A stretch of DNA of 64,000 bases from Botryosphaeria dothidea (Eukaryota; Ascomycota; Dothideomycetes; Botryosphaeriales; Botryosphaeriaceae), in the NCBI GenBank assembly GCA_011503125.2, contig WWBZ02000051.1, positions 2,728,001 through 2,792,000 on the forward strand, given 5' to 3'. The first letter of the stretch is position 1; each line of letters starts with the position of its first letter. The position numbers and the translations under genes are program-made. Positions 42,684-54,500 of this stretch are shown piece by piece. Below the pieces are notes generated by a model, which made no database searches, was not told where the DNA came from, and worked only from the letters and a program-made list of their open reading frames with translations.

Positions 42684-45600
42684 TCATGGCAGCAGGCTAC
42701 TACGCACCGCCGTATGCCTACGTCACCTTCTTTTCTTGGCGGGCGCCTGTTGGCAAGTGCATGAGCGCAGGAATCGACGCGGGCAATACCGCCGCAGCAG
42801 CACGAAGGGTTTCAAGAACACTCTCGCCGCGGGCCTGATGGGCGCGTCTCTCTAACATCTTTGTTCAGCAATGCCGTCCAATTCCGCAGATACCATGGCA
42901 CGAAGAGGAGGGAGCACTACATACTAAAGCCTCAACGCAGCTTATGGGCGCCCTGGCTGCGCTTTGCGGTCGGGTATGCGAGCTCCCGACAGCGACATGG
43001 CAGGCCAATCCCACAGCCTATTGTTTGAACCATCTTAATTCCCATCCAAAGTGACCCTTGAAACAGTCACGAGCACATGTCCCTGCCTCAGAGCACGAAC
43101 ATCTGAACGCAATTAATCACAGAAGCTGATGTGACGACACACTGTAGGAATATACAGAAGAGTAATATTAAATGTTTATTCAAGCCGAGGGAAGCCACAT
43201 CTCTTGAAGGACGTAACAGTAGGGTTCGTGATGATCCGGTGGCTTCCCTCGGCCTGGATCAAAACCCACTGCTTCCCTCCTCTCCTCTCCTCCACTGCGC
43301 AACCCGCCATCAAAGACGCTAAAATACAAAAACAAAAATAATAATAAAAAACTCCCAGCCCCAAGGACGACTTCTCCCAATCATTATTTCCCGACTCGTC
43401 TTCCCAGCCCCCTCCTTCTTGGTGTCCGTGTGTGAGATCGAGGAATCGTCGAAATTCGAAGGAGGGGGCTGGTGCTGGAGATGATCAAACATGACCACAT
43501 GGTTTTGTTTCAGATTTTCTCTATGTATGGACTGAGTTAGTTACCTCGCAGCTTTCCGAGTGAATTGGGTTACTCGCGCCCGTGGCTTGCTGTCTTCGCT
43601 CTCAGCACTGGCCCTGTCATGGTACTGTACGAAAGCGACAGGCCCCGGACCATTCTTCAACGCTCACTTATACAACGAGGAGGAGGCCAAGGGCTTCACA
43701 TAACACTTGCCGTGAGATTGGCTTCGGCGGTCAGGGCGGGGTGCGGCACGTCAGCGCCCGCATTCCCAGCCCCAGTGCGTCTGCAGGGCTGGGAATGCTT
43801 TTCGCTGATTTCGATTCGATTCGATCTTTCCTACACGGCGTTAGCATCGGGATAGTAGCTAGATGGACCGATACTCACTTTCAAATGAAAGACGCAGCGT
43901 TTGACCCACGGAGGGTCAGCGGAAACCTGGTGGGAGGAAAGATGGGAGGACAAGCCGTGTGGCTACAAGGGCCGCGCCCTGGACCGGCGTTAGTTCGGCC
44001 TCAGGGAGTGGGAAGTAAGATGAATGTCGTACAGAGCCCATGGTGCCGCCAGTGAGCGCGGGAAACCCTCGCCCCTTATCAATGGTCAGTTAGGGAAACA
44101 AGGCTGAAGTTGGAACAGGAGAAGTCATACCAACACCGAGGGTGGAGAGGAGGAGGAGAAATACAGGTTCGGCAGACGCTTGAAGATAGACTGGAGATAT
44201 TGTCGTGAGGTTTGAGAGGAGAAGAAAGGAAGTGGAGGGGAAAGAGGAGCAGCGGGCCTTTTAAGTGTGGGCAGGCAACGGCGGGCCATCCGTTCTCTGA
44301 GGGAAGCCACGGCACCCAAGGGGGCCGCCGACAGCAATTCGGCTAATCAGGAGCCTCGATTTAGCTGACCAATCAATTCTGCCGCTGTACTATGGAGACA
44401 GCCGAAACTCAGCTCGCATGCATGACGATGATTTGTTCGGAGTTCAATCTTGCCTCAAGTGGTGAATTTCTCTCACGGCTTGTTCAAAAGCAACGAAGTT
44501 GTACTGGATGTTCATGGCAGACAGATTTTTATCACGAAACTAGTCCGGTCATGTTCCACGGAGCTCGGCATCCGGTCCAGTGCGTACTCCTGGCTCCAAG
44601 GGAGCAGGACCAGCCGGCGGCATCGAAGACACCGCTTCAGCGGACATCAATCCAAGGTAAGTTCGTGGCGGCAGTCCATCAGAACAATGCCAGAACACAG
44701 TATCCTGCGTCATGACTTTTCTAATTGCCCCTGAGGGTTTTGTGTCTCCCAAAAACTTGGTTCTTGTGCAGCCGTTGTGGGAACGGGAAAAGCTGAAGAG
44801 GCTGTTGTTGTTGGGGAGGATGGTTCTTGAAGGATCGGGCGCAACAGCAGGAGCTAGAGTAGCTGTAAAACTGCGTAGAGACTCATTCCGAGCAGAACCT
44901 AACAATGGTGCGAGGTCAGTGACGTGGTGAGGAGAGGTTGTTGAGGTGGGAGAGGACTCTGGGGCGGAGCTCGGGCGTTGCTCAAGGTTGGGCGCCGGGT
45001 AAGGCCCACGCCGCCAATGCTAGGCACTGCAACCGCTGCGCCAGCCGCTGTCGACCCAAGAAACACGCACCCCATATCAAATTTCAAGAGCTACGGATGA
45101 CAGGGAAGCTTATTCGAACCTCAGCGCAAGGTGGATGCGCCGGGCAGCGGCTCTTTCACGGCAGCATCACCAGCAGCTGTCAGCCTGCCTCTGCGCCTGG
45201 TCACAATGTCTCGGACTCCATTCTCTCGAATCACAACTTTCCATTGGGCCCGCCAGAAGGTTCCAAAGCGGGGTACATGGGAGGTGCCTGGAAGCAACAA
45301 CCTCCGCCCGTTATATGCAGCTCCTGGGTGCATCTAGCTTCAACCACCAACAAGCAACCTTCATCAGATCCTGTCAGACTATTTTGCCCTACTATATCAG
45401 GCATCACATTCTTTCGGGCATCAAGATCAAGTAGCTACTCTTTGCCACCTCCTCACTACTCCTCATATTCACAAGCTTCGGATATCAACATCGGCTTCTA
45501 TTCTCCTCGGTTATTCAAACACTCTTTTATGTATATAAGCAAGCCTACCGACCTCCCTCTTAGGAGACAGGCAGAATCTACTCTCTTTTCTGACCTCACA

Positions 45601-46617
45601 ACTCTTCACTCTCAAATCCAACAGATCCATATTGCGAGTTCCTACCTAAGCATTCAGCTTTGAGGTTCGGATTCTTACCCATGAGCTTCGCGTCGAAGAA
45701 TGACTAGGCCTTGGGAGGTATGTTATGATCAACAATGACCCAAGGTGTACTGCTGACACTCGAGCGCTGCTAGGTAATCATGCCACCCCTCTCATCCCCT
45801 CATCCTGTATTATTTCTCACCTCTTGACTTCTCCAGTCCGCCGTCCTTGCAGCAGGCCAAATGATAGCTCTCCTCGAAGGTCCCTGTTCGTCCGTCTCCA
45901 GCACATACAGCGTTCTTCGCCGATCGCATATAGCATCAGCTTCTGGTCTGAGAATGAAGCAATCAGAACATCCAGCAGCGTCGCCACTGCCAGAAAAAAC
46001 AATGAAGGGATTAAATATGCTCGTAGAAAACATTGTGGCTTTTGCCAAGCATTGGTGGTCACGGTATTTCGATTTTAATGCTCTGAGCGGACAGAGGAAA
46101 ACATGAGCACAAAGAGGTCTCAAAGGGGCTTACGGGTACTTGATATTTATACTGACCAGAGTTACCTAATAGCAGGTGCGCAACCACTCGGCCTTATCAG
46201 ACACACGCTCCGTATTCTCTCCACCATGTCCCTGTCAACCCGCGAAAATAATTACCTCTGGAGAGGATGGGCATGACAATGAAAGCTCTCGGGAGTGTGA
46301 TTTAGCCTTTCAGAATATGCGGATAAAGTATTTGCAACACGGTGTTCGAGCTGCAACAGGGAGTACCAATAGCCTCAAGGACATCAGCATCTCAAGGACC
46401 ACTCTTGGTTCAGAAATACAACCACTTCTTTTTCCCACAATCCCTGAGCTAGTCGATTCAATGGGAAGTCCTCGCAGTTTCTACGTCGCTTATCACAGCT
46501 TCCTCGTGTCTTCCAGCTCTTACAAGTCCCCAGCTGAGGTTGAAGAGATGATGGGAAGGTTGATCAGGGTTGCAAGGTGGGGCTGTTAGAATATTGGGTC
46601 TATACATCCAGTGTTCG
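42684..46617. other. Long gene-poor stretch
   Basis: 3.9 kb without a recognisable gene. Open frames include 45097-45663 plus (188 codons, Ser/Pro-rich) and a minus-strand frame at 44549-44905 with a protein-like end (MSAEAVSSMPPAGPAPLEPG). TTTTAAG near 44260 and TATATAAG near 45533 look like TATA boxes, but I could not attach genes to them. Confidence 0.35.
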
Positions 46618-47084
46618 TGAAGCTCTATCAGGGATACAAGGCCAGAGAGCAAGCGGACAGGAAGTTCTCCTACCAGAGACTCGGACCATTCAAAGTCAAA
46701 CGGAAGATCGGGAACCTGGCCTACGACATAGGCATCCCAGACAACTGGCGAATCCGCCCGGTGATATTGGTGGCCTAGCTGGAACCGACACCAAGAGGTG
46801 ATGACCCATATGGGCGCGAAGCTAAGTATCCAGAGCTAGGGCTAGTGGACAACTGGGACGCGCCAGATCCGCCATACCAGATCGCGAAACTGCTTGACCG
46901 GAGAGAGGTCTACGTCACGGGACTAGTGCAATGGGTTGGATGGGGCCCGGCTCACAATACATGGCTGACAGAAGCAGCGCTATGCAACGCCCGAGAGCTA
47001 ATCAAGGAATATGACGATCTGTGCCCGATACGCTTGCCGAATAAGCGTTATAGAAGCACAGAACGTAGACCAGCGGAGGAGTGA
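46618..47084 (+). mobile_element. Ty3/gypsy chromovirus remnant: integrase end plus chromodomain
   Basis: One frame reads KLYQGYKAREQADRKFSYQR, LGPFKVKRKIGNLAYDI and IPDNWRIRPVILVA, a TAG at 46776-46778, then LEPTPRGDDPYGR. This is the C-terminal module of fungal Ty3/gypsy integrases. It continues into a chromodomain (YQIAKLLDRREVYVTGLVQW, then VGWGPAHNTWLTEAALCNAR, ELIKEYD) and ends at TGA 47082-47084. No reverse transcriptase, gag or LTR is recognisable nearby, and the stop kills the frame. It is a truncated relic. Confidence 0.88.
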
Positions 47085-47671
47085 AAGGCGATGCAGGGCG
47101 ACGAACCGCGCGAGCAGCAGTTCACGAGTCGCCAAAACAATGAGGCGCGTCGGTGAGGACGCGTCGCGTGCGCGCAACGGGTGCCATAGCGACGGGCATG
47201 ACGTACATTCCGTAATATGAAGAAGATTCATAGCGACTTTGGCAACACGAAGCAAAGCAAAGCACAGGTCGCTTTCGCACGGAAACAATGTTACTCCTCA
47301 GACGTAAGAGTCATATCTGGGCTCACGCTCTGGTCTCTTGCAACGTGAAATAGTAATAAGCGGTCCCCCAGAAAGTCCGTAATCTTCTTGAATACACCGT
47401 TGAAACTCTTCAGATACTTGCTGACGACAACAGGACGCTGGTACGGGCCTACAACTCCATAGAATCGTCAGTGTCGTGTTTTCAAGTGAGAGATCCAGGT
47501 AAGCGAGACTCACCAGAAATGATCAAAGCAATGGTAATCAACATTGAGTGCTTGTGTGCACTGCAGATCCTACACCTCAAACAATCGATCGCGGTCACAG
47601 GCGGGTTAACTTCACCTCCCTGGTGTCTTCAAAAACGTGAGAGTCGGGCTGGTGGGTAAGGATGCTGCGAC
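47085..47671. other. Stretch downstream of the retroelement remnant
   Basis: No gene or clear LTR. The sequence after the chromodomain stop has no recognisable feature. Confidence 0.35.
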
Positions 47672-47769
47672 GAAGCGGATATCCATGAGGAACAGCGTTT
47701 GGAGGTACGATGCGGCCCATGAAGCGGGTATTCGTGACGAACAGCGTTGGGAGGTACGATGTGACCCAT
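47672..47769. repeat. Imperfect 49-bp tandem duplication
   Basis: Two adjacent units (47672-47720 and 47721-47769) share GAAGCGG, AACAGCGTT, GGAGGTACGATG and a final CCCAT, with scattered differences. On the minus strand the units read GHIVPPNAVRHEYPLHG and then a shifted version, so a short coding segment may have been duplicated. Confidence 0.75.
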
Positions 47770-48211
47770 AAAGCCGATCTTCAGGTTTGGTGCCCTGAAG
47801 ATAGCCCAGTCAAGCATGCGTTCCTCAGGCTCCTGAAGAGTCTTCCTCGTGAGTGGCATCTTTGACATGGTGTGTTTGTGGGCGCTGCTGGCCTTGCGCC
47901 CACACCGCCACCACATAACGTCAGTTTCCGTGTAGTTCCGGCGGGAACCGGGCTGTGTTCCACCACCTGAACACAGACTCCATGGACCAAAGGTCCCTCG
48001 AGCTCGGAAAGGCGATTTCGAAGGAGAGCAGATTGTCCTCCGTAGACCTGTACTGACAGGTTCTTGATTGACAGCTTCTCAGCCGTCGGTATGTGGCCGG
48101 AAGGCCAAATAACGTCAGTTTCCATGTAATTTCGGAACGGACGGACCGGATCTCTGAGGGGCAGCCCCTCAAGCGATTGGAGAGACGGTTGGGGTGGCCA
48201 GAGCGTGAGCA
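47770..48211. other. Stretch with repeated coding-like motifs
   Basis: On the minus strand, two frames begin with related words, YTETDVMWW and NYMETDVIWPSGH, which echo YTDSDVIWPLGH near 48700. No complete gene. Confidence 0.35.
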
Positions 48212-48676
48212 TTAAAACCCACCAGGGTAAGTCTTGGCCTCGAGGACCTTGTTCTTCAGGACCAGGCACTTGACCAGCGTCGCGTTGAAGCCCTCAATAT
48301 GGCCGATAGTATCCAGGAACTCTGTATCGTGTACGAGCCCCTCCAGATCCTTGAACACAATCCTGGCCATGAGCATGCGAAGTATCTTGTCATTTTCCGG
48401 AGTCTTCTCGTAAGCCGTGGCGACGATATGGCACAATAACTCCTTGGAAACCTTCCGGTCGCGTCCATTGATGATATTCTCGATGCACTGCGTGGTATAC
48501 TTGCAGATACCACCGATGGCGTACTTTTTGCCCACACGCCTCGTAATGGCTTGAAGACGCGGCAAGTCCGGCACAGCACAAAAATGACGAGCAAAAACGG
48601 CGTCTCTGTCGCCTTTCCGAAGGAGACGCAACCGGAAAGACGCCAAGACCCAGGCGCTGTATGGCCAAGAGGCCAA
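48212..48676 (-). pseudogene. C-terminal part of a BTB-domain-like protein
   Basis: A 154-codon minus-strand frame without an ATG contains ITRRVGKKYAIGGICKYTTQ, CIENIINGRDRKVSKELLC, HIVATAYEKTPENDKILRML and GLVHDTEFLDTIGHIEGFNA. The order (Y-A-hydrophobic-G-hydrophobic helix, then a YExTPENDKxLR helix and a short final helix) is what follows the BTB fold in the large fungal family of BTB/POZ proteins. The start of the domain is missing or scrambled: a possible BTB beginning (VYTDSDVIW) lies upstream in another frame. Probably a broken member of that family. Confidence 0.55.
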
Positions 48677-48787
48677 ATAACGTCAGAATCCGTGTAGACC
48701 CAGGAGTTCCCGGGATTATTTCGCCTCCGAGTGCGAACTTCCAGATAACAACTTGGACTCTGCGGCGGATGATGTGGATCCAGCGGC

Positions 48788-49252
48788 ATCTGCTCAGAAT
48801 GTTAGCCTGTGATCATGCAGTGAGGACGGAGTAGCTGACAGTTACCTCTAGCCTGTCTTCAGTAGTCCTCGAGCCAGTCGCAGCGAACTTGGAGATGCCG
48901 TTGGTTTCTTTGGCGGGAAGGACCGACGGGTGAAGATCTCGTCAGTGTAGACGAGAGCATTGGCTTCCTCAAGCTTGGCGTCGGCAATTTCACGGTGCTC
49001 CAAACCCTTTGCAAGCGCAGTCTGGAATATCTTGTTCTTTGACGAGCCCGAGGGCCGATTGGGGTGATGGGCGACTGGCACGGGGCCTTGCCAGTGACGA
49101 AACGGGTTTACTGGCAAGGCCGAGCCGTCGCAAAGGAGAAAAGGCGCACAGTAGTGCAAGGCTAGGATGGTCTTGGTCAGCAAAGACAAGTAGCAGATAC
49201 TGAAGTGGTTGAGAGGGACTTCTTTTGCGTACAAGACTTTGTTGTCGCCATG
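48788..49252 (-). pseudogene. Decayed ORF upstream of the BTB-like fragment
   Basis: The ATG at 49252 (MATTKSCTQKKSLSTTS) is in a good context. Further in are GSSKNKIFQTALAKGLEHRE and ADAKLEEANALVYTDEIFTR, then in another frame AKETNGISKFAATGSRTTED before GTAACT. The frame change without intron signals suggests a broken gene. It may be the 5' part of the same ancestral gene as the BTB-like fragment. Confidence 0.3.
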
Positions 49253-49707
49253 GCTGGTTCGCAGCGCACAGTTCCAAAGTCAAGATGCTGTGAGAAACGA
49301 GGTCAGGGGAAGATGATGCAGATCATAGCAGACAATGCTTACCCTTGTAGCCAGAGGAGGCCTAGATGGTCCGAGGCAGATGAGAGGGTGCTGTGAGGAT
49401 GAAGATGCGGGGTCTGTTGTGGTAGGAAGTTGAGAGTTGGGGTGAGGCGGCGGCAGGAAGGCAGTAGCTAACCGAGCTGCGTCTCCGCCTTATGCAGCTG
49501 GCCCGTTTGCACCATCTCTTCCTCTGCATGCGCCCCGACGTCACCGCCAAGAATCACAGGCGCTGTACGGCTTGAATCCTATCAATTTGCTTCTATAGAA
49601 TGCAGACCTCGATAATCGACTGTCAAGCATGCGGCCATCGTCTTCATCATTCCTGTCCAGGGGTATCCACTTCTCTTGCTCTGGCTGCTCCTTTCCGCTG
49701 ACACTTC
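49253..49707. other. Intergenic stretch
   Basis: About 450 bp; the 3' side of the glycosyltransferase gene. Nothing supported. Confidence 0.4.
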
Positions 49708-51565
49708 CTACGCTTTGGGCTTCTTCAGGAAGAACCAACTCATCCAGATCGCCACGACCATCCATGCTGCCCGCGCGCACATTCCTTCACTCCCTTGAAG
49801 CCACCTAATCGCAACCCACCTCCCTACCGCCGCTCCGACGACCCCCAACCACGCTGAAATCGCAAGAACTGTTCCCAAATTCTCCCACCCAGGGTGTCTT
49901 TCCCGCTGCTTCTCCGCACTTCCTCTCATACTCGTGCCCCAGCTACCTTGCAGCATCGTCACGCAGCTCCACACCGCAATACCCGGCAGTGGAATCTGGT
50001 AGAAGAGCTGGCTGAGCAGCAGCAAGGACCAGTGCCTCACAGCATTGACGTGTTGGCGGAAGAAGACGATGTTGTATAGCGAGCATACAACAAGACGGAG
50101 GAACATGTCAAGTGGAGAAAAGGCAAAGGGAGCGCTGCCGTCCCAGGCGTAGCGGACGGCGAAGATGGCCATGGCAAGGGGTCCGTAGATGCGGCGGACG
50201 GCGCAGATAAGGGCAATAGGACCATGGACTGCATATACAAGCGGGTACTGGAGAGTCTCGATGTAGGTTGCCCTGGACCAACGGAGCTGCTGGAGGAGTA
50301 AAGCCATGGAGGTGATTGGTGTGTCGGTCAGGGTAAGGACGTAAGTATTGAATGTTACGCGGTAATTTGCCATAAGGAGGCGGGTACTGAGATGGCGGTC
50401 TTCATTGACAATCTGGAGGATTGTAAGTGCTGCCACGATACAATGCTCAGCAGGTATTGCTTACCGTCTTGCGTCCTAATGATGTCTGCATATACCAGGG
50501 GAACATGACTTCCTCCAGGGCACTGATTTTGAAGGCGGCACAGGGCCCTGGCTGGCAATCGGTTGCTTCTACAGATCCCGTTTGTCCTCTGCAAAAGGCG
50601 AGTTCGCTCCAGTACGCCGCGGCAGTCAAGGCAGCTATACCGCTCTGGTTCCCGTTGTGAACTCCCAGCGAGGTACAAGTCCCACCTACTCCAGGGTCCA
50701 ACGCCATACATCCAACAGCCTGATCAACGGTATTCTCCAGCATGATTGTATCCGAATCGCTCGTCCAGACATAATCCACCCCTCGTGCCTCCCGCAAAGC
50801 CATGCAGAAGATTATATTTGTAAAGATAACATCCTTCTTGCACTGGTGCGGTTCGTGGAAACACACCACCTGAACCCCATCTTTCTCATCGTGGTGCAAG
50901 ACAGAATTCTCTTTCAGGATCTCGGCAGCCACCTTGACGACCTCCTTCATCGCCCAGTCTTCAGCATCTCTCTTTGTCTCCTCCGGCAGAGCATGAAACT
51001 CCTCCAGCCTTTCGTGCGGGTTGTCGCTCGGCTCGAAGAAGCCACCAAAGGCCTTCAACTCCGCCAGTCTTTGCACCATCTTCCCCAGCGGCTCCTGAAT
51101 CGGTATTATGACGATCTGAGGATATACAGCCTCTACCGCCCGCACCATCTCCATATCCTCAGCTTCGTTGCCATCAATTCCAATCATGATGGTTGTTAAC
51201 CCAGAACAGGTCTTGTATGTTTCCAGGCATCTCCGGAACAGTTGGTCCTCCTCGCGGTAACCGACTATCGATACGAGATACGGGACGCCCGCGGCGCTGG
51301 ATCGCATACAAGCTTTTTCAGGGTCATGGTTCGCAACTTTCGCTTTGAGCCTTGTCAACGCTCGTTTGCTCTTCTGGCGGCTAATATCCGTAAGCAAGAT
51401 CTGCCATAATGTATCCAGCGTCAGGGGAAGGAAAGAGGAGGTCTTTTTCCGGATGACACAAAAGGAGAATATGAAGAACACGATCCCCAAGATAGAGTTC
51501 AAGATAAGCTTCCACCGGGGAAGCGGCGGCGGAGTATAATCCGAAACTTGCTTGCACGTCACCAT
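49708..51565 (-). CDS. Family-2 glycosyltransferase, chitin/hyaluronan-synthase-like (601 aa)
   Basis: Exon 1 is 51565-50465, the intron 50464-50413 (GTAAGC donor, CCAG acceptor, 52 nt), and exon 2 50412-49708, phase 0. An upstream extension has no ATG. One membrane span at about residues 19-38 (LILNSILGIVFFIFSFCVI) precedes the catalytic domain. GT2 features are LVSIVGYREEDQLFRRC (98-114), IGIDGNEAEDM (129-139), the metal-binding DSD at 270-272 (VWTSDSDTI), NEDRH (370-374) as the ED motif, and QQLRWSR (408-414), the Q(Q/R)xRW signature of processive synthases. Several spans follow. The product is a processive beta-glycosyltransferase of the plasma membrane. Related single-copy GT2 proteins in plant-pathogenic ascomycetes support hyphal growth; the polymer is not known from sequence. 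It is the only intact conserved gene right of 30 kb. Confidence 0.9.
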
Positions 51566-54500
51566 CGGAGGTTTGCCAAGAAGGCAAAAACAAGAGTTGA
51601 ATGATGCAGGCAAGATAATCCGTTCGCTCGCTGCGCGGAGGCGGCTCTAACAAAACGGATGACGATCATCATTCCATCTCTCTCAAATTTTACAGCTGGT
51701 TTCCTTGCGGAGAACGGGAGTAATGCACATGAGTCGTGGATACGATCTGCCGCGTGGCTCCATGAAGGGCATCCGGGGATCCCGGTGTACGCGTCGTTGC
51801 CGAAGCCGGTGCGCACAGATAGTTGCAGTCCATGATTGAATCAGAAATCTGATAAAGCGCTTTAGGTTGCGTGTAGGTCAAACCACCAAGAGATTAGATG
51901 ACTCGGCATGCCGCTGCTCAGATAGATCTTCAGTATACTGATTGCTTGATACGGTATGGGGGGCTAATTATTGAGATGGAAGAACGTCGGGCCTGAGGAG
52001 GCCTTGTCGTCGAAATTGTCGATCATGCATCGGCGAACCTCCCGTCCAACAGCTCAGCCTTGTCATTCGGTCCGAAATGGTGATAATCCCAACCTTTAGC
52101 TGTCCACTTGTTCCAGTCCGATGCAACGGTGAGACTCAATCACCGTTTGCTATTCGCGTATTTTGCGGCTTTTTCTTGCCGGTGGAGTGCACAATGCAGG
52201 GATATGATTCAACACGCGTCGTCGCAATCAGCTACAAATATGAGAAGTGCAATCCAAGAGTATGCATCGGTTTCATGGGTTCAAACATACAGAGAGAAAA
52301 CTTGCTCAATTTTCGATCTTTAGTGTCGTTTTGGTGTCCGTACTGTAGCATAATGACAGCGTTGCAACACCGTGAGAGCCTTCATGACGCCACCATGCCA
52401 GCGCACAAGACATCGTACGATACCGAAGTAGAAATCAGGCAACATCGGAGACGAAACACAGTGGAACACCACCACGGTATTGCGAGGAACATTTGGCGCA
52501 ACTTTGTACGACTCAAGTTCATGTAAGCATGAAGGACATCCATCACCGTTGAGGATCTCAAGAAAGGCTGGAAGGTAAAGGTGCTCATCATCATCAAATC
52601 ATATCGAGTTGCAAGTTTTCTGAATTACATGAAATGAACCCTCCATCTTCTGCCCTGTCCGTCCTTTCCTCTCCGTGACGCAGTGGTCCGATGTTCCTGT
52701 CTCAATTGCAACGTTCAAACAAGAAACTCCAACATTGAGTACATGCACGCAGTGTGGAGAAGGGGGCTTTCAATGACCTCAGCCCCAAGGGACTCCAACA
52801 TGGAGTACATCCTCGCATTTTGGAGAAGCAGCGAGGCGATTGTCGACGTGGCCTCTTGCAGCTACGTGTAACGAACCCGCTGCCGCTCAATAGCGGCATC
52901 CAGTCGACGAGTGTAGTGCTGCTCAGTCGGCAGCGAGGGGTCGTCTGAGAAAAATTCAGGCGTGTCCCCCATTGCGGGGGAAGGGTCGTGGTCCGAGGGC
53001 GCGTTACTTGGAGCCGGCGTGTTCTCAGGTGCCATCAGAGGCATTGGTGTCCCCCAGAATGGGGCTAGGATGCCATCAGTCTTGACCCATAGTATATTGT
53101 CACATCATGGGATGAATAGGTGCGAACTTACAGAGGAGGGTGGTGGTGTCGTCGCGAGAAGAACAAGAGCCAGAAGGCGGGGGCACTCGCTCTGATGTTG
53201 CAGTACAGGCGAGTGCCCCAAAGGATAGTTGAAGTGCCCGATAGAAATAGTCGGTACTTGCACTCGACCGTCAGCAAAGGCCTGATGTCAGCTTGCGGAG
53301 GAGTGAGGATGAGCTCACATGATGTTGAGGTAAAAATGGGAGAATGATGTCGTGGAGGGATGCTTACAATAAGAATGGAAGAATTGATGAAGGCAAAGAC
53401 TCGCACGGGGCCGAGTACCCCAAAAGAGGTGACTTCCGAGAAAGAGAAGATAAATATTGGTGTTTGAGAAGAGGGATGAAGAAGAAAGGTAGCAAGTTGA
53501 GCGGCGGGTGAGCTTTTAAGGAGCGGCGGGCAGGGAGGGGAAGCGGTTGCCTTGGCCTATGACAAATGCATCTTCAGCCGATACAGCAGCCACGACTTGG
53601 ACAGAATCCGTGATCCAAGCCGCGCGCTGCTCATAGTGGAAGCTGTTTAGCTAGCCCGCAGAAGGTGCTCAGGTCAGTCTTGCAGCGGCGAGGCGCTGGC
53701 GGCAGTCGTGCGTTCAGCTGAGCCAGTGGGTTTCTGGCAGCGAGAAGCATCAACGCGGGTATGGGCCAGCATTTTCAGTAAAATCAGGCAAACATGTTGC
53801 TCTCTTTTCAATTCTGATGATTTGTTAAGCCCAGTGTCGTGGTTCTGAGCTGCTTCGCGCGATGGATGAGCAAAATTGGATCCGGGATCACCCGCGGAGC
53901 GCTCGGCTGGCTCTCGTTCCCCTTTGGAATTGGATCATTCGTGTACTCGCATAGTAACGCGACGAGAAGTTTGGCATGGGAAAAGCTCATCACTAACAGT
54001 ATTCATTGCCTGGATACTTGCGCTTGGGGCTTATATGAGGGGTTCAGCAAGGTTTCAAGGACCAGCAGGCTTGCATTCTACAACTCGGCCGGGGACTGTA
54101 GAAACAGCCACCAGCACCTCAGGCAACTGACCTCAGGTCCTCGAAGCTCGAAGCTGGATCCAGCATTCTATGAGCGCCTCCAATCAAGCTGGTTCCATTA
54201 TCCTGCTCAGCCTCGGCATTGTGTCCTCTCACTGCGCTCACCTGCGCTACCATGTTGCTGCTCGGGGTTGTCAGCGAGGGCTTTCGGGCGAGACGGATCG
54301 AAGATTCGAGTCGGCGCGCGATGGCTCCTGTCGGCGCTGAATTCACGAAGGTTGGTGCTCTTTCCGATTGTCCATTCGACAGTTGCGGGCGTTTCAAGCG
54401 CACATCGAAGCGTTTGTGGTCCCGCGACACAGCTCATCAGCGACCGGAGTCAATTCTGGTAGCCCAGCAACGTGCCATGAGGTAGAAGTCGCTGGAAACC

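Noticed and set aside
52862..53406. Possible multi-exon minus-strand secreted protein (blocks AFADGRVQVPTISIGHF and PFWGTPMPLMAPENTPAP)
   Set aside because: The apparent start is GTG, no upstream ATG was found, and the second and third blocks do not join in a common phase.
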